A stretch of DNA of 64,000 bases from Mycolicibacterium nivoides (GCF_003855255.1 NZ_CP034072.1:868001-932000), one strand, 5' to 3'; positions 27,089 through 36,381 are shown, counted from the stretch's first letter. Notes: a model not told the origin generated them from the sequence alone. Program-made: numbers and translations.

Positions 27089-28354
27089 TCAGGTCTTGTT
27101 GCGCTTGACCTGATTGAACGGCACGCCGCGGTCGGCCGCTTGTTCGCGCGGGAAGCCCAGGATCCGCTCGCCGATCACATTGCGCGCCATCTCCGAGCTG
27201 CCGCCGCCCAATGATCCGGTCTGGCGGGACAGATAGCGGACTCCGATGTCGAGAAGGCCGGGGGCATCGTCGGTGCCTTCGTCGATCACACCGGCCGTGC
27301 CGGCGATGGCCAACGCGGTGTCCACCTCGAGTTCGGTGGTCTCGGCGTGGAAGAGCCGGATCAAGGTGCCCGCGTTCGGCGGCAGCGATCCGTTGCCGAT
27401 GGCGTTGCCGACGTGATCGATGAGCTGTTTCTTGACGATGCGGCGCACCAGGGCGCGGCCTGCCAGATCCTGGACCCGGGCGTCGTCACCCTGCCCGGTG
27501 GCCTCGGCCAGCCCGATGTGGTCCGGCGGCATCTCGTTCGCGTTCTCGGCCCCGGTCCCGCTGGCGAACTCCGAACCGCCGCCGACGGCGCGACGTTCGT
27601 GGTGCAGCTGGCGCGAGGCGACGGTCCAGCCGTCGTTGACCTCACCCACCACGGCATCCGCGGGAAGCTCCAGGTTGTCGAAGAACTCCTCGCAGAACTC
27701 TTCGTTGCCGTTCACCTCGGTGATCCGGCGCATCGTGATACCCGGCGCGTTCAGCGGCACCAGGAACATGCTCAGGCCCTCGTGTTTGGGCACGGTCCAA
27801 TCGGTGCGGGCCAGCATCAACCCGTAGTCGGCGGCGAACGCACTGGTACTCCAGGTCTTGGCGCCGTTGATGATCCACGTGTCGCCCTTGAGCTCTGCGC
27901 GGGTGATCACACCGGCCAGGTCCGACCCGCCGCTGGGCTCGGACAACAACTGGCAGAGCACCTCGTCGCCGCGGATCGCGGCTGAAATGCGCTCGCGCTT
28001 CTGCTTTTCGCTGCCCATGTCGAGAATCGTCGCGCCGCAGATGGTGAACGAGGGAGTGTTGAGGATCAACGGCATCTCGTAGGCCGTGCACTCGTCGTTG
28101 AATGCCTTCTGGTACGCGTAATCCAGACCCAGGCCGCCGTACTCGCGAGGGAAGCAGATGCCCGCGAATCCACCTTCGTAGAGGCGCTTCTGCAGTTCCT
28201 TTGCGCGCTCCCAGGATTCGGCTTCGGCACGCACCGCGAACGGCGGGTCCTCCGGATCGATGGACGGCATGTTCTCGGCCAGCCAGGTCCGGGCACGCAG
28301 GGCGAACTCTTCCACGGACTCTGTGGTCGCGGGGGTGCTCACGGTGTCGGTCAT
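27089..28354 (-). CDS. Acyl-CoA dehydrogenase subunit (FadE-type), 421 aa
   Basis: A flavoprotein that introduces an alpha-beta double bond into an acyl-CoA. Family segments are YGGLGLDYAYQKAFNDE, CQLLSEPSGGSDLAG (FAD/substrate region), GAKTWSTSA and the C-terminal RQTGSLGGGSSEMARNVIGERIL. It lies directly downstream of a second, shorter FadE with an ATGA overlap. This layout is typical of mycobacterial heterotetrameric alpha2-beta2 dehydrogenases for steroid side chains and bulky acyl-CoAs. The substrate is unknown. Confidence 0.92.
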   Translation of the reverse strand: MTDTVSTPATTESVEEFALRARTWLAENMPSIDPEDPPFAVRAEAESWERAKELQKRLYEGGFAGICFPREYGGLGLDYAYQKAFNDECTAYEMPLILNTPSFTICGATILDMGSEKQKRERISAAIRGDEVLCQLLSEPSGGSDLAGVITRAELKGDTWIINGAKTWSTSAFAADYGLMLARTDWTVPKHEGLSMFLVPLNAPGITMRRITEVNGNEEFCEEFFDNLELPADAVVGEVNDGWTVASRQLHHERRAVGGGSEFASGTGAENANEMPPDHIGLAEATGQGDDARVQDLAGRALVRRIVKKQLIDHVGNAIGNGSLPPNAGTLIRLFHAETTELEVDTALAIAGTAGVIDEGTDDAPGLLDIGVRYLSRQTGSLGGGSSEMARNVIGERILGFPREQAADRGVPFNQVKRNKT

Positions 28355-29511
28355 GCCCCAACCTCCTCGGCTGCGCGGGTATTGCGGCTCAGCGCGTACA
28401 CCGCGCGATGGTGGTCTTCGGGTGAGCCGTACACGGCCCGGTACAGGGCGACCCTGCGCAGGTACAGATGAAGGTCGTGCTCCCAGGTCACGCCGATGCC
28501 GCCGTGCAACTGCACGCAGTCCTGCAGCATCACGGGAGCACGTTCGGCCACATAGGCTTTCGCGACGCTGACGAGCTTCGGCGCTTCCGGGGAACGTTCG
28601 GCCACCGCGGCCACCGCCCCCGCCGTGGTGGCGCGCGCGGCCTCGAACCACATCTTCATGTCGGCCGCGCGATGCTTGAGGGCCTGGTAGGAGGCCAACG
28701 GACGACCGAAGCTGTGCCGGTCGAAGAGCCACTGATTGGTCATAGTGAGCACGGCGTCGAGGATTCCGACGATCTCGGCGCACTGCAGCAGCAAGGCCAC
28801 CTGACGCTGGCGTTCGATGATGGCCGGCGTCTGCTCGGCGGAGCCCACCGCGGCAGACTCGCCCACCTCGACACCGTCGAATCGCACTCGGGCGTAACGC
28901 TTGACCAGGTCGACCGACTTCTGATCGGTGACCGTCACCCCGGCCGCGTCGGTGGGCACCGCGAACTGCCGGATCTGGCCGTCACACACGGCCACCACCA
29001 CTACCGTGGCGCTCTGGTCGCCGGCTTCGACGCGGTCCTTGACACCGTCGATCCGGTACCCCGATGCGGTGCGGGTCGCGGTGGTGCCGATGCCGGTGGC
29101 GGACTGCAGGGCCCCGAACGGCCGGTTGGGCTCATAGGCCGCCCAGGACGCCACGGTCTCGCCGGACACCAGAGCCTCGATCAATTCCTCATGCCCGCTG
29201 GGTGCTTCGACCAGGCCGGCCAGCACGACGCTGACCGGGTGCAAGGGACCGGGCGCCACCGTGCGGCCGGCCTGCTCGGCGAGCAGGGCCAGGTCGGTGA
29301 CGCCGTCCCCGGACGGGCTGCCGCCACCCAGCTCTTCGGGCACCAGCAGGCTGGCCCACCCCAATTCCGCTGCGCGTCCCCACCATTGGGGGTCGAACGA
29401 GACACCCTCGGCGTGCAGCTGGCGCACGCGGGTCAGCGGCACCTCCTTTTCCAGGAAGGCCTGCGCGGTGGAGGTGAACAACATCTGTTCGGGATTTGCC
29501 ACATCGGTCAT
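28351..29511 (-). CDS. Acyl-CoA dehydrogenase partner subunit (FadE-type), 386 aa
   Basis: A second FadE-type subunit. The N-terminal helical domain (AFLEKEVPLTRVRQLHAEG, LLVPEELGGG) is followed by a middle domain lacking the usual SEPSGGSD signature, so FAD contacts may come from the partner. The C-terminal part has QLHGGIGVTWEHDLHLYLRR. Strict overlap with the 421-residue subunit supports a heteromeric enzyme. The amidohydrolase gene upstream (39-base gap) may share the transcript. Confidence 0.9.
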   Translation of the reverse strand: MTDVANPEQMLFTSTAQAFLEKEVPLTRVRQLHAEGVSFDPQWWGRAAELGWASLLVPEELGGGSPSGDGVTDLALLAEQAGRTVAPGPLHPVSVVLAGLVEAPSGHEELIEALVSGETVASWAAYEPNRPFGALQSATGIGTTATRTASGYRIDGVKDRVEAGDQSATVVVVAVCDGQIRQFAVPTDAAGVTVTDQKSVDLVKRYARVRFDGVEVGESAAVGSAEQTPAIIERQRQVALLLQCAEIVGILDAVLTMTNQWLFDRHSFGRPLASYQALKHRAADMKMWFEAARATTAGAVAAVAERSPEAPKLVSVAKAYVAERAPVMLQDCVQLHGGIGVTWEHDLHLYLRRVALYRAVYGSPEDHHRAVYALSRNTRAAEEVGA

Positions 29512-29549
29512 GGAGTCGGCCCAGCTTCTTAGGTGTGAGGAGGACTAGA

Positions 29550-30779
29550 TCAGTTCAGGACGAGCGCCGGGACATCGGGCCGGTACACCTTCTTGTTCTC
29601 GACCTTGAACAGGTCGACCAGGTTGCCGCCCATGACCTTTCGGACACCCTCTTCGTCGAGGCCGTGTGCCTGCAGGTCGTCGACCAGGTTGATCGGATCG
29701 GCCAGCCCCTCGGGGTGCGGCCAGTCGGACCCGAAGATGATGCGGTCGATGCCGCACAGGTCGGCCATCTTCTTGAAATCGTCCTCCCAGAACGGGGCGA
29801 CGTAGATCGCGCGCTTGAACGCCTCGATCGGGTCCTCGGGGAACTCCTGCGGCATTTTCGAGTAGACGTCCTTGAATTGGTAGAACAGGTACGGCACCCA
29901 GGAAGCGCCGTTCTCCACCGACAGGATGCGCAGATCCGGATTGCGGGTCAGGGCACCGTGACAGACCAGCGCGGCCATGGTGTCCTCGATGGGCCGCTTG
30001 CCCATCGCGACCATCCGGAACGAGGTCGGCTTGAACGGTGTGAACTCCTCGGCCGGCTCCCAGTCGTTGAGGTACTGGGAGTAGCCGCTGTCCGAGGCGT
30101 GCATGCACACCGGGATACCGGCTTTGACGCAGGCGTCCCAGAACGGATCGAATTCGGGCAGACCCAGCGAACGGCTGCCACGGTAGCCGGGCACCGGCGC
30201 CGGGCGGACCAGCACGGTCTTCGCCCCGCGTTCCAGGCACCACTCGAGTTCTTCGAGGGCGCGGTCGACGACGCCGAGATTGATGACCGGGGTGGAGAAG
30301 ATGCGGTCGGAGTAGTTGAACTGCCAGGTCTCGTACATCCACTCGTTGAGCGCGTGAATGATGTCCAGGATCAGGTCCGGATCGTCCTTCAGGCGCTCCT
30401 CGACCAGGCTGGCCAACGTCGGGAACATGATCGTGTAATCCAGGCCGAGGCTGTCCAGGACCTCAAGGCGCGCTTCGGGATTGCGGAAGGCGGGGATGGC
30501 CTTCATCGGCTTGCCCATCACCTCGCGGTAGCTCTTGCCGCCGCTGCCGTGACGGAAGTACTCCTCCTGGGCGCCCGGGCGTGCGACGACCTCGAACGTG
30601 GGGTTCGGGATGTAGTCGCTGATGTGGTTGCGCACCACGATCTTCGTGCGGCCGTGCACATCGATGTAATCGATGACGCCCTTGCGGTGGTCGGGCAGGA
30701 ACTTGGTGAGCGCTTCCTTGGGCTCATAGAAGTGGTTGTCGGCGTCGAACACCGGGTAGGGAAGCTCGCGTGAGGGCAT
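29550..30779 (-). CDS. Amidohydrolase-family protein (amidohydrolase_2)
   Basis: A 409-residue predicted metal-dependent hydrolase or decarboxylase of the amidohydrolase_2/ACMSD-like fold. Visible motifs are FDADNHFYEP near the N-terminus, VCMHASDSGY and IFGSDWPHPEG near the C-terminus, which carries the catalytic Asp. ATG 30779 has AGGAGG upstream. It is followed by the FadE pair, suggesting a shared catabolic pathway. A TGGTAA-TTACCA inverted repeat sits about 34 bases upstream of the start. Confidence 0.87.
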   Translation of the reverse strand: MPSRELPYPVFDADNHFYEPKEALTKFLPDHRKGVIDYIDVHGRTKIVVRNHISDYIPNPTFEVVARPGAQEEYFRHGSGGKSYREVMGKPMKAIPAFRNPEARLEVLDSLGLDYTIMFPTLASLVEERLKDDPDLILDIIHALNEWMYETWQFNYSDRIFSTPVINLGVVDRALEELEWCLERGAKTVLVRPAPVPGYRGSRSLGLPEFDPFWDACVKAGIPVCMHASDSGYSQYLNDWEPAEEFTPFKPTSFRMVAMGKRPIEDTMAALVCHGALTRNPDLRILSVENGASWVPYLFYQFKDVYSKMPQEFPEDPIEAFKRAIYVAPFWEDDFKKMADLCGIDRIIFGSDWPHPEGLADPINLVDDLQAHGLDEEGVRKVMGGNLVDLFKVENKKVYRPDVPALVLN

Positions 30780-30812
30780 GTTCGCCTCCTGGAAGAGTCT
30801 GATTTTCGAAAC

Positions 30813-30829
30813 TGGTAATGACGTTACCA
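30813..30829. promoter_or_regulatory. Inverted repeat upstream of the amidohydrolase operon (probable TetR site)
   Basis: TGGTAATGACGTTACCA has 6-base arms (TGGTAA/TTACCA) around TGACG. Its right part, AATGACGTTACC, recurs exactly at 31565-31576 in the gap between the neighbouring TetR gene and the divergent oxidoreductase gene. The shared 12-mer points to one regulator acting at both places, most simply the TetR encoded at 30892-31530. Confidence 0.65.
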
Positions 30830-30891
30830 TGGGATGACCAGCGCGGACGAACGCATTCGGGCGATCGCTCAAAAACTCGGGAAAGCACTGG

Positions 30892-31530
30892 TCAGGCGGG
30901 GGATGCGGGCATCAGAAGGCCGCGTGCGCAGAACTCGTAGATGTGCTGGCCTTCGATCGGCGTTCCGTTGAGTTCCACGCCCAGTGAGCGCAGGCGCATC
31001 GCACCCAGCACCGACTGCATGATCAGGGCCGCGCTGCTCTCGACATCGATGTCGGGCCGGAAGGCTCCCGAGCTCATTCCGCGCCGCAGGATGTCGCCGA
31101 TGAGCTCGTGCAATGGCGTCAGCACCCGGGCGTATTCACGGGGCAGCGACTCGGCGAGATGGTCGTTGTAGAAGGTCAGGCCGCGGTTGATGCTGTCCTG
31201 GGTGCTCGATGATGCCGGCGTGGTGATGCGCTCGATGAGCGACCGCAGGGCCTCGGGGCCTGCCAGTCCGTCGGTGTCGGAGCGCCAGCGCTGCGTGGAC
31301 TCGGCCATGATCTTGTCGATGAGGGCGAGCAGTAGCTCGTCCTTGGTGGAAAAGTGCTGGTAGAACGATCTCAGTGAGGTCTTGGAGCGCTCCACCACCT
31401 CCAGCACGGTGAAGTCGGTGCGTCCTGTCTCGCCCAGGATGGCCAGCGCCGATTTCATGAAGCGGCGGGCCCGGTCCGCCTGCGCCTCGGCGCGTGCGCC
31501 GTCGGACGGTCGTTCGGCCGGCCTAACCAT
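30892..31530 (-). CDS. TetR-family transcriptional regulator, 212 aa
   Basis: TetR repressor with helix-turn-helix at about 25-70 (MKSALAILGETGRTDFTVLEVVERSKTSLRSFYQHF) and a C-terminal ligand domain. ATG 31530 has GGAGG upstream. It lies between the amidohydrolase-FadE operon and the divergent luciferase-like gene, and a 12-base element occurs in both flanking gaps, so it probably controls both units. Confidence 0.9.
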   Translation of the reverse strand: MVRPAERPSDGARAEAQADRARRFMKSALAILGETGRTDFTVLEVVERSKTSLRSFYQHFSTKDELLLALIDKIMAESTQRWRSDTDGLAGPEALRSLIERITTPASSSTQDSINRGLTFYNDHLAESLPREYARVLTPLHELIGDILRRGMSSGAFRPDIDVESSAALIMQSVLGAMRLRSLGVELNGTPIEGQHIYEFCARGLLMPASPA

Positions 31531-31564
31531 TGCGCCATCACCTCCGTCATGCTGCACTTGCGAG

Positions 31565-31576
31565 AATGACGTTACC
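31565..31576. promoter_or_regulatory. Second copy of the TetR-associated element
   Basis: AATGACGTTACC, identical to 30817-30828, located in the 76-base gap between the TetR start (31530) and the oxidoreductase start (31607). Only the right half of the palindrome is conserved here. Confidence 0.55.
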
Positions 31577-31606
31577 GTTTTTGTAGAGGCAATAGGCAGG
31601 CAACGA

Positions 31607-32443
31607 TTGAGCGAGTGGTTTCTGTTCCTACCCCAGGTGCGGTTGAGCGTCGACGACATCGTTGAGCGTGCGCGAGTGGCCGAGGACAGCGGATTCGACG
31701 GCATCGCGTTCATCGACCATCTGGAGGCCCCCGGTGCCACGCACCAAAGCATTTGGGAGGCAATGACTGTCGCCACCTGGGTGGCGGCCCGCACCGAGCG
31801 GCTGCGGATCGGTCACTTGGTGCTGTGTGACGCCTTCCGGCATCCGGCGGTGCTGGCCAAGCAGGCCGTCACGTTGTCGGCGGCCAGCGGCGGCCGGTTC
31901 GAGCTCGGGCTGGGCTCGGGTTCGTGGCCGCAGGAGTTCGAGCGGTTCGGTGTCGAGACCGGTGATGCCGCGGCCCGGGTACGCAGGCTCGGTGAGAATC
32001 TGGCGCTGCTGCAGCGGTATTGGGGCGGCGACGACGACCGGGCGCAGACCCCGCGTCCTGACCATCGAATTCCGTTGGTACTGGGCGGAACCGGTAAGCG
32101 CATGATGGAACTGGTGCGCGCCCACGCCGACTGGTGGAACATTCCGTCGCATCAGCTGGATCGGTTGCCCGCATTGCTGCCCACCGTGGGTTCGGCACGG
32201 GTCTCCCTGCAACAGATGGTCGGCTTCGTGGGGCGCGGTGCCGATCGATCGGCGGTGACCGAACGTAGCACCCGGTTGTTCGGGCACCTCGGCGGCGGGT
32301 TGGTGTGCGGCGACGCTGCCGAACTCACCGCCCATTTCGCCGGACTGTCGGCCCAGGGCGTCGAACGCTTCTACGTGTGGTTCGCCGATTTCGCGGCACC
32401 CCAAACTATTTCCGAGTTCGCCGAGACAGTCATCAACACGTGA
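31607..32443 (+). CDS. Luciferase-like (LLM class) flavin- or F420-dependent oxidoreductase
   Basis: A 278-residue TIM-barrel protein of the bacterial luciferase/F420 family: FDGIAFIDH, RTERLRIGHLVLCDAFRHPAVLAKQAVTL (typical LLM segment) and FELGLGSGSWPQEF. Start codon is TTG 31607; no in-frame ATG or GTG precedes the conserved region and only a weak AGGC-type ribosome site is seen. It is followed 14 bases later by a thioesterase gene. The substrate is unknown; mycobacterial members often use F420. Confidence 0.85.
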   Translation: MSEWFLFLPQVRLSVDDIVERARVAEDSGFDGIAFIDHLEAPGATHQSIWEAMTVATWVAARTERLRIGHLVLCDAFRHPAVLAKQAVTLSAASGGRFELGLGSGSWPQEFERFGVETGDAAARVRRLGENLALLQRYWGGDDDRAQTPRPDHRIPLVLGGTGKRMMELVRAHADWWNIPSHQLDRLPALLPTVGSARVSLQQMVGFVGRGADRSAVTERSTRLFGHLGGGLVCGDAAELTAHFAGLSAQGVERFYVWFADFAAPQTISEFAETVINT

Positions 32444-32457
32444 CAGAGAGGAACGAC

Positions 32458-33366
32458 ATGACCGCTGGAACCAACGAGGCACCCGCCGAGACCGGGGCCG
32501 AGCCCGCGCAGTGGACGCTGCAGATGCTGCTCGACCTGTTCGACGCGGAACCCGCGGGGGAGGACCGTTTCACCGTGCAGACCGGCATCGCCGGTGTCGA
32601 CGAGCGTCAGGTGGTGGAGGGAACCCAGATCGTGGGTGCCGCCATCGTCGCAGCGGCCAAACGCTTTCCGGACAAGTCGATTCGCTCGGTACACGCGGTG
32701 TTCGCCCGCGCGGTCATGGTCGGACCCCCGGTCGAGCTCGAAATCGACGTGATCAGTGAGGGCCGGTCCACGGCCACCGCGGTGGTCGCCGCATCGCAGA
32801 ACGGCAAGCGTTGCATCACCATCACGGTGTTCACCGACGTGCCGTCCGGTGACGTGATCCGTCATCACCTGGCGCGGCCCGAGGTCGCGGGCCCGGCCGA
32901 CTCGAATGTCTCGCACATGCCGATGATCGGCCGCGAGCTCCGGCTCGTCGACGTCGTGGACGTCAACAGCCCCGACGAGGTCGGTCCGCCCGAGCTGTAC
33001 GCGTGGCTGCACTACGAACCCGTCCCGGCCCGCGACGACCTGGCCAAAGCGCTGATCGCGTACTTCACCGGGCACCTGGGTATTTCGACGACCATGCGGG
33101 CCCACGAGGGAATCGGCACCGCCCAGGCTCATCTGACCGTCTCGACCGCGCCGATGACCGTCACCGTCAGCTTCCACGAGCCGGTCCGCTGGGACGGCTG
33201 GCTGCTCTACAGCCACGAGAGCACCCAGGTCGGCTCGGGCATGTCGTATGTGCGCGGCGCCGTGCACACCGAAGAGGGTGAACTCATCGCGTCGTTCAGC
33301 CAGGACGCGCTGATCCGTCCGCTGCGCACCACCGATACCAGCATCTCGGCCCACTCGCGGCTGTAG
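32458..33366 (+). CDS. Double-hotdog acyl-CoA thioesterase-like protein
   Basis: A 302-residue protein with two hotdog-type halves as in TesB-like thioesterases: SIRSVHAVFARAVMVGPPVELEIDVISEGRS in the N-half and MRAHEGIGTAQAHLTVSTAPMTVTVSFHEP...WLLYSHESTQ in the C-half. It would hydrolyse acyl-CoA esters. GAGAGGA lies seven bases before the ATG. It is probably co-transcribed with the upstream oxidoreductase and converges with the SDR gene. Confidence 0.82.
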   Translation: MTAGTNEAPAETGAEPAQWTLQMLLDLFDAEPAGEDRFTVQTGIAGVDERQVVEGTQIVGAAIVAAAKRFPDKSIRSVHAVFARAVMVGPPVELEIDVISEGRSTATAVVAASQNGKRCITITVFTDVPSGDVIRHHLARPEVAGPADSNVSHMPMIGRELRLVDVVDVNSPDEVGPPELYAWLHYEPVPARDDLAKALIAYFTGHLGISTTMRAHEGIGTAQAHLTVSTAPMTVTVSFHEPVRWDGWLLYSHESTQVGSGMSYVRGAVHTEEGELIASFSQDALIRPLRTTDTSISAHSRL

Positions 33367-33380
33367 GCCGGCGCCGCCGC

Positions 33381-34238
33381 TCAGATCTTCAGATACCCCT
33401 TGTCTGCCGGGATCTGAGCGGCGGTGACCAATGACGACGCATCGCCGGCCAGCCAGACCACGATGTCGGAGATGTTGTCCGGTGCGATGAGGGAATCCGT
33501 CGGCAGCGCGCCGGGGGAGAAGCTGTGGATGTAGTTCGGATGGTCCTGCAGCACCTGGTACATCGACAGGTCGTTGCCCATCGGGGTGTCGGTGCCGTAG
33601 GGGTGGATCGAGTTGACCCGGATGCCGAACTCGCCCAGCTCGACCGCGAGTGAATTGGTGAGCCCGACCACGCCGAACTTGCTGGCGCAGTAGTGCGCAC
33701 AACCCGGCACGGCCTTGATGCCGGCGGCCGAGCTGATGGTGATGATCGAGCCGCCGTTGCCGGCCTCGATCATCGGGGGCACCACCGCCTGCACGGTGTG
33801 GAAGAGTCCGGTGAGATTGACATCGATGACGTCCTGCCACTGCTGTGCCGGGATCTCCCACAACCGGCCCCAGTTGAGCACAGCGGCATTGGCGACGACG
33901 ATGTCGAGGCGGCCGAACTGTTCGACCGCGTCGGCCACCAGCCGGCGTTGACCTTCGGCGTCGCGCACGTCGACCTCGCGGGCCAGGATCTTGCGCCCCT
34001 CGCCTTCGACCAGTGCCACGGTCTCGGCGAGATCCTCCGGGGTGGCGGCGGCATACCCGTTGTGCTCGGCGACGGGGGCACAGGCGTCGAGCGCGACGAT
34101 GTCCGCACCGGCGCGGGCCAGCCGCACGCAGTGCGAGCGGCCCTGGCCGCGCGCGGCTCCGGTGACGTAGGCGACCCGCCCGGCCAGTGGGGCGTTGGGT
34201 GTCGGCTCCTCGCGCAAGCGCTCGTCGGTGGGGCTCAT
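33381..34238 (-). CDS. Mycofactocin-type short-chain dehydrogenase (SDR)
   Basis: A 285-residue NAD-dependent alcohol dehydrogenase of the SDR superfamily. It shows the cofactor motif TGAARGQGRSH, NAAVLNWG, catalytic Ser in ISSAAG and YCASK. The insertion after the second strand (LDACAPVAEH...AATPEDLAETV) is the hallmark of mycofactocin-coupled SDRs, whose tightly bound nicotinamide is thought to be re-oxidised through mycofactocin. The ATG overlaps the stop of the flavin monooxygenase. The N-terminus contains DERLREE, a motif also repeated before the gene at 44507. Confidence 0.9.
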   Translation of the reverse strand: MSPTDERLREEPTPNAPLAGRVAYVTGAARGQGRSHCVRLARAGADIVALDACAPVAEHNGYAAATPEDLAETVALVEGEGRKILAREVDVRDAEGQRRLVADAVEQFGRLDIVVANAAVLNWGRLWEIPAQQWQDVIDVNLTGLFHTVQAVVPPMIEAGNGGSIITISSAAGIKAVPGCAHYCASKFGVVGLTNSLAVELGEFGIRVNSIHPYGTDTPMGNDLSMYQVLQDHPNYIHSFSPGALPTDSLIAPDNISDIVVWLAGDASSLVTAAQIPADKGYLKI

Positions 34239-35794
34239 GCGGGTTGCTCCTCGGGTAGCGCGGTGACACGGACATTGGTGAACCCGTAATCGGACAGCGG
34301 AGAGCGGCGGGCGAACTGCCGGGATCCGGTGATCGTCTGCGGCCGGTAATACGGGGTTTCGTACTGGGAGTTGACGAAATAGGAGTTCAGGCCCGATGTC
34401 GCGGTGTAGTACAGGTGCGCGACGCGGCCGTCGCGGCGCATCCGTTCATTCCACAGGTTGAACGCGTCCTGGCTGACGGTGGCGACCTGAGCGCCGCGGT
34501 GGCGGGTCTCATCGATGATCCGCACGGCGTGTGCGGCTACGGTTTCGACATAGTCCAGCCAGGCGAAGCCGACGAAGCCGAGCGGTCCGACGATCTCCCA
34601 GCGGTTGGGCAGGCGTGGGTGGGCGGTGCCCGCGTAGCTGTGCAGGCCGTGCGCCCGGTAGTACCGGGCGAGGTCGAATCCGCATGCGCCCAGGATGGTA
34701 TCCGGGCGGTAGGTCTCCGGGTCGATCCACAGTTCGTAGCCGGTGGCCAGTACCAGCAGTTCGGCCGGGTGCTCGACGCCGTCGGTGGTGCGGATCCCGG
34801 TCGCGGTGATCCGCTCGATCGGCGTGGTGATCAGGTTGGTGTTCGGATTGTTCAGCGCCGGCAGGAACGCGCTGGAGATCACCGGCCGCTTGGCCAGGAT
34901 GCCGTAGCGCGGCAACAGCTTTCGCCGGGTGGCCGGGTCGTCGACGACCGCGCGCAGCAGCAGCCGGTACAGCAGCCGGGACCAGCCGTCGTAGAGCGGC
35001 ATCAGTCGCCGCAGCCATTTGTCCGGCAGTCGGGAGAACACGTGCACGATGGGCGCCACCATGAAGATGTCCATCGCCAGCCGGCCCGCCGCGTTGACGG
35101 CCGGGACGACCCCCGGCAGCCGGAACAGCCGGCGCATCCCCGGCGAGATGTCGAAGTCGACTTTCGGTAGCACCCATGCCGGGGTGCGTTGGTAGACATC
35201 GAGATTGGCGGCTTTCGCGGACAAGGCCGCGGTGATCTGGACGCCCGACGACCCGGTCCCGATCACGGCGATGCGCTTGCCGTCGGTGTCGTAGCTGTCG
35301 TCCCAGGCGTTGGGGCGCAGGATGGTTCCGGTGAAGTCCTCGACACCCTCGATGTCGACGGTGTTCTTGGCGTTGACGTAACCACCGACGGAACTGACCA
35401 GAAAACGTGCGGTCACCGGCGCTCCGTCGCGGATCTCCAGTCGCCACAAACCATGTTCGTCGTCCCACTGCTGGCGGATCACCTCGGAGTCGGGACGCAG
35501 GTGTTCGTAGAGTCCGAGATGGGTGGCCGTGTCCTGCAGGTAGCGATGGATCTCCGGCCCTGGCGCGAAGAATCTGCTCCAGTTCGGGTTGGGGGCGAAC
35601 GACAACTGATACCACAGGGTGGGGATGTCGACGGCCAGGCCGGGGTAGTGGTTGTCGCGCCAGGTGCCGCCGAAGTCGTTGCCGCGTTCGATGATGACGA
35701 AATCGCGGATACCCTTCTGGCGCAACATGTGTGCCGTGGCGATGCCACCGGGCCCGGCGCCGATGATCGCCACCTCGTAGTCTGGATCCGTCAT
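34235..35794 (-). CDS. Baeyer-Villiger-type flavin monooxygenase with altered fingerprint
   Basis: A 519-residue FAD/NADPH oxygenase. Two Rossmann motifs are GAGPGG (12-17) and GTGSSG (179-184). The class B fingerprint F-x-G-x3-H-x3-W appears at 154-164, but the histidine is replaced by arginine (FTGTILRPNAW). Further family segments are FGGTWRDNHYPG and LVLATGYELW. It would insert oxygen into ketones or oxidise heteroatoms. It is first enzyme gene after its TetR regulator, with a TAATG junction, and is coupled to the SDR, suggesting alcohol to ketone to ester. Confidence 0.88.
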   Translation of the reverse strand: MTDPDYEVAIIGAGPGGIATAHMLRQKGIRDFVIIERGNDFGGTWRDNHYPGLAVDIPTLWYQLSFAPNPNWSRFFAPGPEIHRYLQDTATHLGLYEHLRPDSEVIRQQWDDEHGLWRLEIRDGAPVTARFLVSSVGGYVNAKNTVDIEGVEDFTGTILRPNAWDDSYDTDGKRIAVIGTGSSGVQITAALSAKAANLDVYQRTPAWVLPKVDFDISPGMRRLFRLPGVVPAVNAAGRLAMDIFMVAPIVHVFSRLPDKWLRRLMPLYDGWSRLLYRLLLRAVVDDPATRRKLLPRYGILAKRPVISSAFLPALNNPNTNLITTPIERITATGIRTTDGVEHPAELLVLATGYELWIDPETYRPDTILGACGFDLARYYRAHGLHSYAGTAHPRLPNRWEIVGPLGFVGFAWLDYVETVAAHAVRIIDETRHRGAQVATVSQDAFNLWNERMRRDGRVAHLYYTATSGLNSYFVNSQYETPYYRPQTITGSRQFARRSPLSDYGFTNVRVTALPEEQPA

Positions 35795-36381
35795 TACTGC
35801 CTTCCGGTCAGGCCGACGACGATGTGGTCGGACACGAATCGTTTCACCGCACGTGGACTGTCGAGGTTCACGCCGATCGGTGGGAGAAGTTCGAAGCTCA
35901 GCAGCAGGCGCACGATCCACTCGCTGGCCCGCGCCGGCGCAACACCGGGTCCGACCTCCCCGCGTTCCTGGGCCGCCCGCACGAACGGCTTCCACAGGTC
36001 GATCGACCGCCGCATCAGATCGTCACCCGTGTTGCGCAGCAGCAGTACCAGGATGCTCTCGTTGATGCCGCGCGGTGCCACGGAATCCGACTGCTGGCGG
36101 TGCGCGCAGATGACGACCGCCGCCGCGGCGACCTGATCGGCCAGGGTGTCGTGCCTGCCCACCTCTGCCGCAATGGTCTCGATGAACGCACCGGCCAGGT
36201 GGTCGAGCCCGACCCTGATGGCGTTGTCACGGCTGCCCAGCGCGTTGTGGACGGTGCCGCGGGATACTCCGGCATTCTCTGCGACCGCGGTGAGGCTGAA
36301 TTGCCTTGGGCCCAAGAGCCTCAGCGTCGATGCGGTGGCAGCGAGCAACGCGGGTGACACCGCCCGGTCCGCAACGCGCAT
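35794..36381 (-). CDS. TetR-family regulator of the monooxygenase-SDR operon
   Basis: A 195-residue TetR-type regulator with helix-turn-helix at about 12-55 (ATASTLRLLGPRQFSLTAVAENAGVSRGTVHNAL). Its stop shares a base with the monooxygenase start. A perfect inverted repeat abuts its start codon, pointing to autoregulation of the three-gene operon TetR-monooxygenase-SDR. Confidence 0.88.
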   Translation of the reverse strand: MRVADRAVSPALLAATASTLRLLGPRQFSLTAVAENAGVSRGTVHNALGSRDNAIRVGLDHLAGAFIETIAAEVGRHDTLADQVAAAAVVICAHRQQSDSVAPRGINESILVLLLRNTGDDLMRRSIDLWKPFVRAAQERGEVGPGVAPARASEWIVRLLLSFELLPPIGVNLDSPRAVKRFVSDHIVVGLTGRQ

